5,664 nucleotides of DNA, from positions 5,503 to 11,166 of the forward strand of contig NZLE01000021.1 in the NCBI GenBank assembly GCA_002692605.1. The letters are read 5' to 3'. Below are positions 4,858-5,664 of the stretch, piece after piece; within the stretch, counting starts at the first letter, position 1, and each line of letters begins with the position of its first letter. The notes below the pieces were generated by a model. The model was not told the origin of the DNA. It saw nothing but the letters and a program-made list of their open reading frames with translations, and made no database searches. This DNA comes from Opitutia bacterium. Its GTDB lineage: Bacteria > Verrucomicrobiota > Verrucomicrobiia > Opitutales > Seribacteraceae. The position numbers and the translations under genes are program-made.

Positions 4858-5664
4858 TAGAATTCTTGCGATCTTCGTAGGAATCACATTCGTCGTTATT
4901 GTCGGCGGCTCTTCGGAAGCCGCGAGAAGAATTGGGAAGTTAAGCGATGAGACTTGGGAAAATCATTCCGCGATGGCGCAAAATCTTCAGCCATTCTCCG
5001 ACTTGCTCGAATATCCTGATTTTTCCGGCGTTGGGGCGCTCGTATCCAATGACGGAGTCCTCGGCACCGCATCGCTCGTTGCTCCGGACGTAGTGATTAC
5101 TGCCGCTCATGTCCTGAAAAATTCTCAAAGTGACCCCGAACCGAATCCAGCCGATTGGGAATTCATTCTTTACTCTGATTATCAAAACTCTCCTTCGGAT
5201 TTGTTTTTTTCGGTTAATCGCATTCTTATTCATCCAAGTTGGATAACCCGTCAAAATCAGAAACCTCCCTTGGGAGATGGGGACAGTATTGGGGTGGATT
5301 TGGCCTTGGTTTTTCTTTCCAGCAAAGCAATTGGGGTTCAGCCCTATTCCCTGCCTTTTGCGAATGGAGAAGACCTATTGGGCAAAATTGCATTTGTCAG
5401 CGGTTTCGGATCTTTGATTAACGGATCGAAGCCGGACGGAGATGACCAAAACACCAAGCGGATGGCTGGGCGAAATAAGATTGATCGGGTCGTTCCGCAA
5501 GTCTCGGTTCCAGGTCTTGACTCGAATGAATCCGGGGGTGTGTTTGCTTTTGATTTCGATTCTCCCGACTTGGATGCAAACACTTTGAGTGGCGACAATG
5601 ATCCTATCGATCAATTGGGGCAGGGTACCAGTGATGCTCAACCTTTGGTAATGGAAGTAAGCAC
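4850..5664 (+). CDS. exported trypsin-like serine protease, 3' end cut by window
   Basis: A chymotrypsin-fold (S1-type) protease, probably periplasmic, surface-bound or secreted. The frame is open from GTG 4850 to the window edge: 271 whole codons, no stop. Residues 1-24 are a signal peptide (Asn-Asn-Arg, then a hydrophobic core ILAIFVGITFVVIV, then SSEA). The catalytic His87 lies in VITAAHVL, after the usual strand GTASLVAP; Asp150 lies in GVDLALVFL. The Ser of the GDSGGP motif is not reached; the segment FDFDSPDL to LVMEVS is the kind that precedes it in trypsin-like proteins with long acidic loops, so it should come soon after the edge. The visible part has no cysteine, so none of the usual disulfides. 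The start overlaps the stop of the proline-rich gene and lacks a Shine-Dalgarno, which suggests translational coupling. Whether a C-terminal anchor (PEP-CTERM, autotransporter) follows cannot be seen. A non-catalytic homologue is not excluded without the Ser. Confidence 0.85.
   Translation, partial: MNNRILAIFVGITFVVIVGGSSEAARRIGKLSDETWENHSAMAQNLQPFSDLLEYPDFSGVGALVSNDGVLGTASLVAPDVVITAAHVLKNSQSDPEPNPADWEFILYSDYQNSPSDLFFSVNRILIHPSWITRQNQKPPLGDGDSIGVDLALVFLSSKAIGVQPYSLPFANGEDLLGKIAFVSGFGSLINGSKPDGDDQNTKRMAGRNKIDRVVPQVSVPGLDSNESGGVFAFDFDSPDLDANTLSGDNDPIDQLGQGTSDAQPLVMEVS

Noticed and set aside
4940..5254. Minus-strand open frame of 104 codons
   Set aside because: It is antisense to the protease frame, which carries a signal peptide and the catalytic His context.

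Overview
The window holds eight protein genes, all on the + strand and tightly packed. There is no RNA gene, mobile element or CRISPR array, and no gene-free stretch longer than about 120 bases. Two genes are cut by the window edges: aroB at the left lacks its start, and a trypsin-like protease at the right lacks its end. LpxA (lipid A synthesis) and two exported proteins point to a Gram-negative (diderm) bacterium of roughly balanced base composition. The acidic tail on IF3, the style of the proline-rich exported protein and the FDFDSP-type trypsin-like protease remind me of Verrucomicrobiota, perhaps the Opitutae. That placement is a guess from general resemblance, not a demonstrated one.

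Left block (1-2336): aroB (shikimate pathway), an unrecognised 203-residue protein, and lpxA. Gaps are 15 and 7 bases, so the three are probably co-transcribed. The unrecognised protein ends in Gln-Leu-Asp-Met-Phe, a close match to the pentapeptide with which bacterial proteins bind the DNA polymerase sliding clamp. This is the most interesting signal in the window.

Middle block (2376-3911): an A-type iron-sulfur carrier (IscA/ErpA/HesB family), then a 117-base spacer with an inverted repeat and a weak promoter candidate, then infC (translation initiation factor IF3) and, 12 bases later, crcB/fluC (fluoride channel). infC is not followed by rpmI-rplT, its usual partners; it has no visible Shine-Dalgarno sequence, and its protein has a 31-residue acidic tail.

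Right block (3912-5664): after a small hairpin come two overlapping genes for exported proteins. The first encodes a signal peptide, a small predicted beta-rich domain and a long Pro/Ser/Thr-rich tail ending in a seven-proline run. The second encodes a cysteine-free trypsin-like serine protease whose GTG start lies inside the last codons of the first gene. The overlap suggests coupled translation and a shared role in the cell envelope. No complete known system, such as defence, secretion or biosynthesis, is visible.
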